Position numbers and translations under genes: made by a program | Source: Propionicimonas paludicola | GTDB taxonomy: Bacteria > Actinomycetota > Actinomycetes > Propionibacteriales > Propionibacteriaceae | Reading direction: 5' to 3' | NCBI RefSeq assembly: GCF_002563675.1 | Contig: NZ_PDJC01000001.1 | Location: 1,860,001 to 1,924,000 of the forward strand | DNA: 64,000 nucleotides | Notes under the pieces: generated by a model | The model's database searches: none | Seen by the model: only the letters and a program-made list of their open reading frames with translations | Told to the model about the DNA's origin: nothing | Shown: piece after piece, positions 33,864-40,140 of the stretch | Layout of the letters: each line of letters opens with the position of its first letter | Numbering within the stretch: position 1 is the first letter of the stretch

Positions 33864-34684
33864 CACTCAATCTCCAGGTTGTAGTTGATTCGTTCGGTCG
33901 CGGGCAGCCCTTCGACTGCCTGCTTGTAGTTGGCGACCATCTCGGCGATGGTCTGCTCGGTGGCGGCTGTGGCGGCGATGATCGCTGCCTGCCATGCCGG
34001 GTCGGGATAGACCCTCTTGCGCCACATCGGCATGCCGCCGCAGTAGCTGATGTAGTCGCACCAGGCACGATTGGACGCGAGTAGCCCGGTCTGGATTTGG
34101 GCCATGTTCTCGGCCGGCACTTCGTCGGCGAGGATCGTTCGCATCTGGATCTTGGGCCGCCTGCTCTTGACCTCGATTAGCCCGTCATCGCCCACCAGAC
34201 CGTCTGGTGAGTAGCCGATCGAGAAGCCCCAGTCGTCGCGGACGATGAAGCCGCACTCAGTCACCGGCTCGTACGTCTTCGAGTACAGGTCGCGGGCTAG
34301 TGGCTCATCCATCCGGCCACGCAGCATGTCGAAGCTCTCGTAGGTGTCGTCGCTGAACCCGTTGATCCGTTCGGCAGCAAGTAGAAGGGTGACCGCTCGG
34401 GCCGTGTCGCCAGTCGCAATGCCGTAGGTGGGCGGCTCGTCGGCGGCATCGGCTGTGCGGCAGTAGTGAAAGCCCTTCATGGGTGTTGGAGTCTTCCGGT
34501 TCGCGCTGAGGCATGGGAGCCCAGGATGAGCACCACAGCCAGTGCAGAAGACGGCCAGCGGATCGGGTGCTTCGACGGTGACCAGCGAACCGATCACCGA
34601 AGCTGTCACCATGCCGCACCGAAGCTCAAACCACTCGGGCGAACGCTGCTCCAGGTCGTGGTGGTAGGTGATGTGGGCGGTCAT
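33863..34684 (-). CDS. YqaJ-type phage exonuclease (RecB/lambda-exo fold)
   Basis: This 273-aa nuclease starts at ATG 34684. Family marks are R..EWFELRCGMVTAS (residues 14-29), E127 in GRMDEPLAR, D161 in YSPDG, E171-x-K173 in LIEVKSRR and a late QIQTGL. It would resect DNA ends for recombination. An extra Cys knuckle (C47, C50, C58 in CTGCGAHPGLPC) is inserted between the first motif and the core, which I do not recall as typical. Confidence 0.88.
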   Translation of the reverse strand: MTAHITYHHDLEQRSPEWFELRCGMVTASVIGSLVTVEAPDPLAVFCTGCGAHPGLPCLSANRKTPTPMKGFHYCRTADAADEPPTYGIATGDTARAVTLLLAAERINGFSDDTYESFDMLRGRMDEPLARDLYSKTYEPVTECGFIVRDDWGFSIGYSPDGLVGDDGLIEVKSRRPKIQMRTILADEVPAENMAQIQTGLLASNRAWCDYISYCGGMPMWRKRVYPDPAWQAAIIAATAATEQTIAEMVANYKQAVEGLPATERINYNLEIE

Positions 34685-34920
34685 GCCGCCACCCGCCGTT
34701 CGCTCGCAGCCCAAGCCCGTACCGCAGACTCGGCCTCAGCGCGGAACTCGAAGCTGCTACCGACCTGCCACCATGAGCCGTCCGCCCGATAGCCGGTTGC
34801 GAACCATTGCCGCGCACAGCAGCCGGCGTGAACCTCGCCGATGATCGAGCCTCCTGCATCACGGATGACGGCATGGCGAACCATGGGCAGCACTCCGCCG
34901 CAACGCCCTAGCTCGCGCAT
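34681..34920 (-). CDS. Hypothetical small phage protein
   Basis: This 79-aa protein is coupled by ATGA to the exonuclease. It is mixed alpha/beta with RHAVIRDAGGSIIGEVHAG and WWQVGSSFEFRAEAESAVRAW. No family. Confidence 0.55.
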   Translation of the reverse strand: MRELGRCGGVLPMVRHAVIRDAGGSIIGEVHAGCCARQWFATGYRADGSWWQVGSSFEFRAEAESAVRAWAASERRVAA

Positions 34921-35096
34921 CAGTCCTCGATTCCGTAGATCTCGGCCTGCGCCTTGATGGCTGCTAGCGGGTCGGTGTGGGTCATGAGAAGCCGCAGATC
35001 GGCCAGGTCCTCAGCGCAGAGCCGGTCGGCTAGGTCGGCCTCTTCCGCGGCAGTCAGCGGCCCTTGGTCGTCCTGCTCGGGGTGTTCGTGGTACAT
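34920..35096 (-). CDS. Hypothetical acidic small protein
   Basis: This 58-aa protein has AGGAGG four bases before ATG 35096, which favours this start over one six codons upstream. It is acidic and helical (LTAAEEADLADRLCAEDLADL, then THTDPLAAIKAQAEIYG). It overlaps the zinc-finger gene's end by 43 bases. Confidence 0.6.
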   Translation of the reverse strand: MYHEHPEQDDQGPLTAAEEADLADRLCAEDLADLRLLMTHTDPLAAIKAQAEIYGIED

Positions 35097-35236
35097 GTCG
35101 CCTCCTGTGGGCATTGGCAGTGGGTCCAGCGCCGGTCGCAGCGTGGGCAGTAGCAGTTGGGGCAGGGTTGCGGGATCGGGCCGTCAGGGTCGGGCTCGTA
35201 GATCACGCCCGACCCGCGGCACTGTCGGCAGGTCAC
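35054..35236 (-). CDS. Small zinc-finger protein
   Basis: This 60-aa protein starts with GTG 35236 (GTGA overlap). CRQCRGSG and CPNCYCPRCDRRWTHCQC form a DnaJ-type/rubredoxin-like Cys set. The last 15 residues overlap the next gene and look unstructured. Confidence 0.6.
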   Translation of the reverse strand: MTCRQCRGSGVIYEPDPDGPIPQPCPNCYCPRCDRRWTHCQCPQEATCTTNTPSRTTKGR

Positions 35237-35370
35237 GGCCACAGCAGGTGTGGCACGGTGGCGATGAGGGTTGCAATGACGATCAGTCCGAGGATCAGGA
35301 TTCCGGCGCGGATCGTCGACGTGGTTGGTTCGGCGTGTTCGTGGTGGCGGTACTTGCGTCCAGCACTCAT
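35233..35370 (-). CDS. Small single-TM protein
   Basis: This 45-aa protein starts at ATG 35370 behind GAGAGGA. A His/Glu-rich start (RKYRHHEHAEPT) precedes one TM helix (AGILILGLIVIATLIATV). Confidence 0.6.
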   Translation of the reverse strand: MSAGRKYRHHEHAEPTTSTIRAGILILGLIVIATLIATVPHLLWP

Positions 35371-35399
35371 GGCCTGGTCCTCTCTGGTCTCAGATGTGC

Positions 35400-35435
35400 A
35401 GCAGCCCCCGGTGAGCGCGGGTACCGGGGGCTGCT
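35400..35435 (-). other. Intergenic stem-loop (13-bp perfect stem)
   Basis: AGCAGCCCCCGGT pairs with ACCGGGGGCTGCT around a 10-nt loop, between the 97-aa gene and the small TM gene. It is the longest perfect stem in the prophage. No T-run follows. Confidence 0.6.
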
Positions 35436-35461
35436 GGGTGGGGTGGGTCAGGATGTGGGGG

Positions 35462-35755
35462 CTAGGAGGCCTTTGCGAGCTTCGGCAACTCGGGGCGCTC
35501 GGCCAGCTGCTCGGCGAGTTCGAGTCGATATACGGCGTCGCACATCTCGTAGGCGCAGCAGGCGAGTGGGCCGCGATGCTCGCGGTCATGGAACTGCTTG
35601 ACCAAGTCGGCAAGTGGCTGCGGATTGGCGAGTGACGCCTGAACCGCCAATCCCCGCGACTTGACCTCTTCCATCAGGTCGTCATCGTCGATCTCGTCGA
35701 TCACGTCCGCAACGTCGATATCGACGCTCACGAAGCTAGAGCGGAAGCGCTTCAT
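35462..35755 (-). CDS. Hypothetical acidic phage protein
   Basis: This 97-aa protein starts at ATG 35755 (TGATG coupling; AAGGAG upstream). An acidic N-terminus (VDIDVADVIDEIDDDDLMEEV) is followed by a helical part with CCAYEMCDAVYRLELAEQL. Function unknown. Confidence 0.6.
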   Translation of the reverse strand: MKRFRSSFVSVDIDVADVIDEIDDDDLMEEVKSRGLAVQASLANPQPLADLVKQFHDREHRGPLACCAYEMCDAVYRLELAEQLAERPELPKLAKAS

Positions 35756-35859
35756 CACTGCTCCTTTCGAACCATGCGCGCCATGCCCACGGTGAGCAGG
35801 CCGCCGATGATGAACCAGGCCAGCAGCAGACCGCCGCCGTTGAAGAAAGTCGGGAGCAT
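35755..35859 (-). CDS. 34-aa single-TM micro-protein
   Basis: Both ends are fused to neighbours (TGATG). A Gly-rich TM helix (GGGLLLAWFIIGGLLTVGMA) is followed by a basic tail (RMVRKEQ), giving cytosol-facing C-terminus. Confidence 0.55.
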   Translation of the reverse strand: MLPTFFNGGGLLLAWFIIGGLLTVGMARMVRKEQ

Positions 35860-36197
35860 CACAGCCACCCGCCGATCGTGTCGTCAGGACCGGCTTCTAG
35901 GCATTGCTTGGCCCATTCGCGCATACGTCCCTGAAGGCATCTGTCGTAGTCGCCCCAGCCGTTCGGCGGATTCATCGCCCGCCAATGCGCCGGATCAGTG
36001 CTCATGCCGTCCAGCACCTTCAGGACGTGAGCGCCCGCATCTCGGGCCTTCATGCCGACCAGGTCACCCCAGCCACAGAAGCCAGCCGCCTTGAGCATCG
36101 GCGACAGGTTGTAGGTGATATTCAGCTCGGCGTAGCGATCAGATCCACGCCCGCAATGAGGGCAGGGATCGCACACAATCCACACGTCAGCGCTCAT
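35859..36197 (-). CDS. Hypothetical phage protein with Cys pair
   Basis: This 112-aa protein starts at ATG 36197. CDPCPHCGRGSD near the start and an ITYNLSPMLKAAGF...LVGMKARDAG section are visible. It resembles a frequent actinophage protein of unknown role. Confidence 0.65.
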   Translation of the reverse strand: MSADVWIVCDPCPHCGRGSDRYAELNITYNLSPMLKAAGFCGWGDLVGMKARDAGAHVLKVLDGMSTDPAHWRAMNPPNGWGDYDRCLQGRMREWAKQCLEAGPDDTIGGWL

Positions 36198-36538
36198 CAC
36201 AGCCTCCCTGCCACGAGTTCGCCCACAGCCCGATCCACCGGGACCGAGCGAGAAACGCCGCTGACCACCCGCCGGATCGTGAGAACCGACTGAGGGCTCT
36301 CCGTCGCAGGCTCGGACGGGTGCTCCCACAGCCACAGCAGCCGATCCCGCAACGTCCGGCGAGACACCGGAGTGCCAGCGGCCATCAGTGCTGCATGCTG
36401 GGCCTCGACCCACGCCTCTCCCTCAGGGCCGAGATCGTCGATGGACGCACCTCTCCCCATGCTCGGCGGGGCTTGGTCGATTACCCGTGTGTCGTTGGTG
36501 TCGTCCTCGATCGGGCGAGGACTTCGGCGGCGGCTCAT
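36197..36538 (-). CDS. Hypothetical phage protein
   Basis: This 113-aa protein has a basic/disordered first half and a helical segment HAALMAAGTPVSRRTLRDRLLWLWEH that may be a DNA-binding helix pair. It overlaps neighbours by 3-4 bases. Confidence 0.55.
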   Translation of the reverse strand: MSRRRSPRPIEDDTNDTRVIDQAPPSMGRGASIDDLGPEGEAWVEAQHAALMAAGTPVSRRTLRDRLLWLWEHPSEPATESPQSVLTIRRVVSGVSRSVPVDRAVGELVAGRL

Positions 36539-36744
36539 GGCGCTGGCTCGATCCGGTCGGTGGTGGCCAGGAAGAGCGGGTCGTGAAGGCTCGCGTCGAT
36601 CAGGGCGAGCCCAGAGAATCCCTCGCCACTGTCGGCAGCAGTCATCGGGGCATATGCGAGATAGCCCTCAAACTCGACCCCATCGCCAGTCGACTCCTCG
36701 GTGGTAGTCACTCTCACTCGCATGCCGTGGTTCGGGGCCTTCAT
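36535..36744 (-). CDS. Hypothetical small beta protein
   Basis: This 69-aa protein is beta-rich: HGMRVRVTTTEESTGDGVEFEG and GFSGLALIDASLHDPLFLA. Coupled on both sides. No family recognised. Confidence 0.5.
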   Translation of the reverse strand: MKAPNHGMRVRVTTTEESTGDGVEFEGYLAYAPMTAADSGEGFSGLALIDASLHDPLFLATTDRIEPAP

Positions 36745-36851
36745 CGCCGGAGCCCCTTCGCTGTCCGGTCGACATAGAGCACGATCAGACGCTCAGCCAA
36801 CTCCAACTCGCCGGACGCGATCACCCGGCCAATGCGCTCGATGGAGGTCAC
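36741..36851 (-). CDS. 36-aa micro-protein
   Basis: It starts with GTG 36851 in a GTGA overlap and ends overlapping the next ATG. A single amphipathic helix (ERIGRVIASGELELAERLIV) with a basic end. The double coupling supports it. Confidence 0.5.
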   Translation of the reverse strand: MTSIERIGRVIASGELELAERLIVLYVDRTAKGLRR

Positions 36852-37060
36852 GACGCCACCTCGGCAGCGGTCTGGGTGGTGCAGTCGTGGAACTCGACAG
36901 TCTCAGATGCCTCGATCCACCAGGACTCGGGCTCAACCACAGCGAACATCGATGCGGCGTACTTCTGAACCAGATCCAGCGAACTGGTCTGCTCCAGCAT
37001 CTCGCGGCGCTGATATCCGAACTGGTCGGTATAGGTCCAATGGAGCGTGTAGGTCTTCAC
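36848..37060 (-). CDS. Hypothetical small phage protein
   Basis: This 70-aa protein begins with TYTLHWTYTDQFGYQRREML and contains WWIEASETVEFHDC. Mixed beta/helix pattern. First gene after the 37.1-kb hairpin. Confidence 0.6.
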   Translation of the reverse strand: MKTYTLHWTYTDQFGYQRREMLEQTSSLDLVQKYAASMFAVVEPESWWIEASETVEFHDCTTQTAAEVAS

Positions 37061-37080
37061 TGCTAGGCTTCCTTTCGTCT

Positions 37081-37119
37081 GAGGGCTTCCCGTGGCTTGC
37101 TGGCTGGTGGGGAGCCCTC
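37081..37119 (-). other. Intergenic stem-loop
   Basis: GAGGGCTTCCC pairs with GGGGAGCCCTC (11 bp with one G-U, 17-nt loop) in the gap after the DUF7736-like gene. Confidence 0.5.
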
Positions 37120-37136
37120 GATCTGTGTCTTGGGGG

Positions 37137-37517
37137 TCAGTCGAGGACGATCGGGATGATCTCGGCGTCGGGCTTCAGGAGGTGTAGTTCCTGGAGCGGG
37201 TCGATGTGCGTGTGGTCGATCTGCGGCATCCGCGGAACCTCGCGGGTCTCGCCGTGCTCGGCGACCACCTGATCGAGCCACGCGAAGACGGACTCCTTGC
37301 CGTCGAACTCAGGCGCTTCGGTGGGCAGGTCTGGGAACTGCTCGCGGAGGAAGCCTTCACACTCGCGCGACACTCGGGGCAGCTGATGGGTCATCAGGTC
37401 CTCGTTGACGAGCCATCCGAGGATGTTGTAAACGCCTCCAATGTGGTCAGGGCTGACGAGCTTGCCGGTCGTGATGCTGAGGATGTCACCGACGTGGAAT
37501 GTCTTGGTCTCGCTCAT
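37137..37517 (-). CDS. DUF7736-like phage protein
   Basis: This 126-aa protein starts KTFHVGDILSITTGKLVSP and continues HIGGVYNILGWL, LMTHQLPRVSRECEGFL, a signature I recall for a widespread phage family of unknown function (DUF7736). The C-terminal half has an HTHIDPLQEL segment. It is the first gene of the long early run after the antirepressor block. Confidence 0.7.
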   Translation of the reverse strand: MSETKTFHVGDILSITTGKLVSPDHIGGVYNILGWLVNEDLMTHQLPRVSRECEGFLREQFPDLPTEAPEFDGKESVFAWLDQVVAEHGETREVPRMPQIDHTHIDPLQELHLLKPDAEIIPIVLD

Positions 37518-37544
37518 TGCTTCCTTCTCTCTGGTGTCTTGGGT

Positions 37545-37582
37545 GGGGTGGGGCCGGTCCCCCCGAACATCGACCCCACCCC
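37545..37582 (-). other. Intergenic stem-loop
   Basis: GGGGTGGGG pairs with CCCCACCCC (9 bp, 20-nt loop) between the excisionase-like gene and the DUF7736-like gene. Confidence 0.45.
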
Positions 37583-37612
37583 GGGATCAGCAACCCCCTA
37601 GCTGCTGATCGG

Positions 37613-37834
37613 TCAGGCGGTCTTGGATTCGGCCCATTCGATGAGGGCCTTGCGCGGAATGCGGATCGCACCGGATGGCTTGCCGTCGATCTGCCGCTGC
37701 GTCTTCTTCGTAGATGAGCCGATCCGCACGCTGGCGAGTTCTTTGCTGGCGATGGCTTCCCGGATGATCGTTTCGCTGATGCCGTCGAGCAGCAGGGACG
37801 CGGATCGGACGGTGAGGAATGCGGGCTCCTCCAT
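37613..37834 (-). CDS. Excisionase/MerR-like HTH protein
   Basis: This 73-aa protein starts at ATG 37834 (TGATG). It has the excisionase-type winged-HTH layout: FLTVRSASLLLDGISETIIRE, a KELASVRIGS wing and RIPRKALIEWAESK. A recombination directionality factor is possible, yet no integrase is in sight; a plain regulator is the other option. Confidence 0.65.
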   Translation of the reverse strand: MEEPAFLTVRSASLLLDGISETIIREAIASKELASVRIGSSTKKTQRQIDGKPSGAIRIPRKALIEWAESKTA

Positions 37835-38625
37835 CACGCCACCGCCTCTTGCCCACCGAGTGCCGCGTACAGCCGGTCCATGCCCTTGGGAGTGACCCGG
37901 ACCTGTGGGGCCGGCGACTCGTACTCGCCCGTGCGCTCGTTCAGGTAGGGACGGTTGGCGCGCTCAGCGAGCAAGCCAGCGTCGATCTTCCCCTGGTAGG
38001 CGCGCGGCCGTCCGTCATGGCGGCGGAAGATCCAGCCGTGCAGTTCCAGCCAGTCGAACAGCTTCCGGGGACCGATGTTGATCGAGGGGTCGCGGGACAG
38101 CATCTTCGCGGCATCCCCGACCTCGAAGTCCCCCGTGGACGAGGCGATGTTGTGCCATGCCCGTGCCGCCGGTTCGAGTTCGACGATCCGCAGCTTCGCG
38201 AGTTCGTGAGCCTCAGCCTCAGCGGCCAGCGCACGCAGCGCCTCCGGGTAGGACTGCGGGAGCGCCTTCGCGATGCCGAAGCTGCCGGTCTTGCGAATCT
38301 CAGGCAGCACGGTGTGGGTAACCCAACGCTGGAACGCCTTGACCGCTTCGCGGGGCCCGTCGTCCATCCGGCCGACCTGACGCTGCACGATCACGCGCCA
38401 CATTCCGCCCTCGGAGATCACGAGCAGGTCCTGATCCCCAGAGGGGGTACGCGTCCTGTGCGTACCCTTCTCGTCGTCATCGAGTGCCCGGGTCATATCG
38501 GACGCCATGCGGTATCCGAGAATCGCGGCCACGTCGGAAGCGACAAACCAGGGTTCGCCATCAATGAGAACAGTTCGGAGTTCGCGCTGACCCTCGTACC
38601 GGAACGGGATGATCTGGGCGGTCAT
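37834..38625 (-). CDS. Phage antirepressor (BRO-N plus ANT C-terminal domain)
   Basis: This 263-aa protein starts at ATG 38625, overlapping the Cro-like gene by 4 bases. Residues 1-105 form a BRO-N domain (VLIDGEPWFVASDVAAILGY, then DLLVISEGGMWRVIVQRQ and VLPEIRKTGSFG). A coiled linker (about 125-155) leads to a KilAC/ANT domain (WHNIASSTGDFEVGDAAKML ... LFDWLELHGWIFRR). It likely neutralises the CI-like repressor or activates early genes. Confidence 0.85.
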   Translation of the reverse strand: MTAQIIPFRYEGQRELRTVLIDGEPWFVASDVAAILGYRMASDMTRALDDDEKGTHRTRTPSGDQDLLVISEGGMWRVIVQRQVGRMDDGPREAVKAFQRWVTHTVLPEIRKTGSFGIAKALPQSYPEALRALAAEAEAHELAKLRIVELEPAARAWHNIASSTGDFEVGDAAKMLSRDPSINIGPRKLFDWLELHGWIFRRHDGRPRAYQGKIDAGLLAERANRPYLNERTGEYESPAPQVRVTPKGMDRLYAALGGQEAVA

Positions 38626-38831
38626 GCCGCGGCCTCGATCAGTGAGGCCGCGCTGATGCCTAGGGCGCTCGCGCACTGGATCAGCTCAGGAACGGTGAAG
38701 TCGGTCTCGCCGCGCATCTTGCGGCTGAGTGCCGCCTTGCTGATCTGCGCCTGCGCAGCCAGCCAGGATTGGGATCGCTGTTGCCGAGCGAGTGCGGCTC
38801 TCATCTCAGCGGCGAGGGTGGGATTTGCCAT
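38622..38831 (-). CDS. Cro-like XRE regulator
   Basis: This 69-aa protein has an HTH at about residues 20-45 (SWLAAQAQISKAALSRKMRG) and a helical end. It is the first leftward gene of the lytic transcript. The predicted TATA-like box lies so close that the mRNA may start at the ATG itself (leaderless). Confidence 0.8.
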   Translation of the reverse strand: MANPTLAAEMRAALARQQRSQSWLAAQAQISKAALSRKMRGETDFTVPELIQCASALGISAASLIEAAA

Positions 38832-38837
38832 ACGCCA

Positions 38838-38866
38838 AGCATGTGCCTAAGTAGGCACACTGTCAA
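38838..38866 (-). promoter_or_regulatory. Leftward early promoter overlapping repressor operator 1
   Basis: A perfect TTGACA (-35, plus 38861-38866) is followed after 17 nt by CATGCT as a weak -10 (38838-38843). The spacer contains the perfect 8+8 palindrome TGTGCCTA-AG-TAGGCACA at 38842-38859. A repressor bound there would block this promoter directly. The predicted start coincides with the Cro-like ATG. Confidence 0.65.
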
Positions 38867-38906
38867 GCATCTAATGAGATTCCGTCCAGGATTTGAGGGA
38901 CACCGG

Positions 38907-38918
38907 ACCTATCTAGGT
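38907..38918 (+). promoter_or_regulatory. Operator 2 near the CI-like promoter
   Basis: ACCTA-TC-TAGGT shares the CCTA-NN-TAGG centre of operator 1 and adjoins a TACAGT -10 candidate (38918-38923) that ends 7 bases before the ATG at 38931. This suggests autoregulation and a leaderless repressor mRNA. Confidence 0.5.
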
Positions 38919-38930
38919 ACAGTGGTCACC

Positions 38931-39206
38931 ATGACTGGGAATCGGAAGGTGCTTGCCGCGACGGCAACCGCATACATATCAGCCGAGTTCGAGCGGGCGA
39001 AGCTGGCCAAGCGGGTAAGTGTCCGCGCCCTGGCTACTGAGGCCCATTTGGGCTCGTCCACGGTGCAACGAGCACTCAAGGGATCATCGGATCTGCCCGT
39101 CGAGGCCTACCTGATGATGTGCTCGGCGCTCGGCATTAACCCCGTCGACCTCATGAAGCGGGCCGAGGAGCACGCATCTGCGGCCCACGGTGACAAACTC
39201 GGCTGA
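38931..39206 (+). CDS. CI-like prophage repressor (XRE family)
   Basis: This 91-aa protein is one of two plus-strand prophage genes. The HTH is at about residues 29-55 (VSVRALATEAHLGSSTVQRALKG), followed by LPVEAYLMMCSALGINP. It lacks a peptidase or oligomerisation domain, so it is shorter than classical CI. No ribosome site precedes the ATG, in keeping with leaderless translation. Divergence from the Cro-like gene and paired operators support the immunity role. Confidence 0.8.
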   Translation: MTGNRKVLAATATAYISAEFERAKLAKRVSVRALATEAHLGSSTVQRALKGSSDLPVEAYLMMCSALGINPVDLMKRAEEHASAAHGDKLG

Positions 39207-39212
39207 CACCTT

Positions 39213-39227
39213 GGCTGACATTCAGCC
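39213..39227 (+). terminator. Small hairpin after the CI-like gene
   Basis: GGCTGA-CAT-TCAGCC followed by AGTTT, seven bases after the repressor stop. It may end the repressor transcript. Confidence 0.4.
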
Positions 39228-39246
39228 AGTTTCACGCTCAGACGCT

Positions 39247-39289
39247 ACGGATTAAAAGTCCGCTGCTCTGCCTATTGAGCTATAGGCCC
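39247..39289 (-). tRNA. tRNA-Lys(TTT), 5' part only; probable att site
   Basis: The first 43 nt match a tRNA: acceptor strand GGGCCTA, D arm GCTC-AATAGGCA-GAGC, anticodon arm GCGGA-CTTTTAA-TCCGT with anticodon TTT. After the anticodon stem no T arm (GTTCRA) or acceptor 3' strand follows; the sequence becomes prophage-side DNA. The cut in the anticodon arm is typical of tyrosine-integrase crossover. The 3' part should lie past the other prophage end. Confidence 0.75.
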
Positions 39290-39453
39290 CACGCGCCACA
39301 GGCGCCTAGGTAGCGTACCGGCGCGCGGGCGAGCCATGCACACCGGCGATCAGACCTCTCGCTGACATTCCGCGTGCGTGAAACTCAAGACTGGTTGAAT
39401 ATGAGCACCGATTGACCGATCGGCTCTCACCCCGACGGCTCTAGGAGTCACAC
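39290..39453. other. Junction between tRNA remnant and first host gene
   Basis: Contains GCTGACATTC (39361-39370), also present at 39214-39223, and GCGTGAAACT (39376-39385), whose reverse complement is at 39228-39237. The repeats bracket the tRNA remnant. The rest is the promoter region of the next gene, with no strong boxes seen. Confidence 0.4.
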
Positions 39454-40062
39454 ATGTCCGATCCCACCTACGTCCAGCCCCCTGCACCGCAACCGGTCCC
39501 CGCTCCCGCCGCCCCTGGCAACGGCGTCGGCGTGGCTGCACTCGTGGTCGGCATCATTGCCGTCCTCGTCTCCTTCATTCCGATCGTCGGCACCTTCGCC
39601 TTCTTCCTGGGCGGCGTCGCCGCTGTTCTCGGCATCATCGGTCTGCTCCTCAAGGGCCGCTCGCGCGGCACCTCGATCGCGGGCCTCATTCTCGGCGTCG
39701 TGGCGATCATCATCGCCATCGTGATGACAGTGATCACCGCCGCCGTCATCGGCGCCGCCGGACAGGCCGCCAAGGACCTCGACAAGTCCAGCGTGCTCAA
39801 GCTGGACGACGGCTGGAAGGTCGAGTCCGACTCGGGGCTCTCGACCGTGGTCGGCACCGTCTCGAACACCTCCGACAAGGCGGTCACCGCGATCGCCACG
39901 ATCACCTTCGACGTCCTCGACGCCAGTAGCGCCAACATTGGCACCTGCGTCGACACCGCCAGCACCATCGACGCCGGCGGCAAATGGAAGTTCAAGGCGA
40001 TCTGCACCGTCGAGGTGACCAAGGACAGCACCGTCCGATTCAAGGGCATCATCGGCTTCTGA
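39454..40062 (+). CDS. DUF4190-type membrane protein with FxLYD-like domain
   Basis: This 202-aa protein starts with a Pro/Ala-rich cytosolic tail. Two or three TM helices (about 24-64 and 70-100) with GRSRGTSIAGLILG follow, the DUF4190 mark. The extracytoplasmic part (about 110-202) has WKVESDSGLSTVVGTVSNTS and later VTFDVLD-like strands typical of FxLYD domains. It is the first intact host gene after the prophage. Cell-envelope role, otherwise unknown. Confidence 0.8.
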   Translation: MSDPTYVQPPAPQPVPAPAAPGNGVGVAALVVGIIAVLVSFIPIVGTFAFFLGGVAAVLGIIGLLLKGRSRGTSIAGLILGVVAIIIAIVMTVITAAVIGAAGQAAKDLDKSSVLKLDDGWKVESDSGLSTVVGTVSNTSDKAVTAIATITFDVLDASSANIGTCVDTASTIDAGGKWKFKAICTVEVTKDSTVRFKGIIGF

Positions 40063-40073
40063 GCCTCGCACTC

Positions 40074-40108
40074 TGCCCCGGATCATCGCACCACGGTGAT
40101 CCGGGGCA
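40074..40108 (+). terminator. Strong hairpin terminator
   Basis: TGCCCCGGATCA pairs perfectly with TGATCCGGGGCA (12 bp, 11-nt loop), 12 bases after the stop at 40062 and followed by GTTCTAC. Confidence 0.75.
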
Positions 40109-40140
40109 GTTCTACGTCACGGCGCGTGCACACTGGAGGC

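Noticed and set aside
1-39250. Integrase gene in the prophage part of the window
   Set aside because: No tyrosine- or serine-recombinase motifs were seen in any frame; the gene may be left of position 1.
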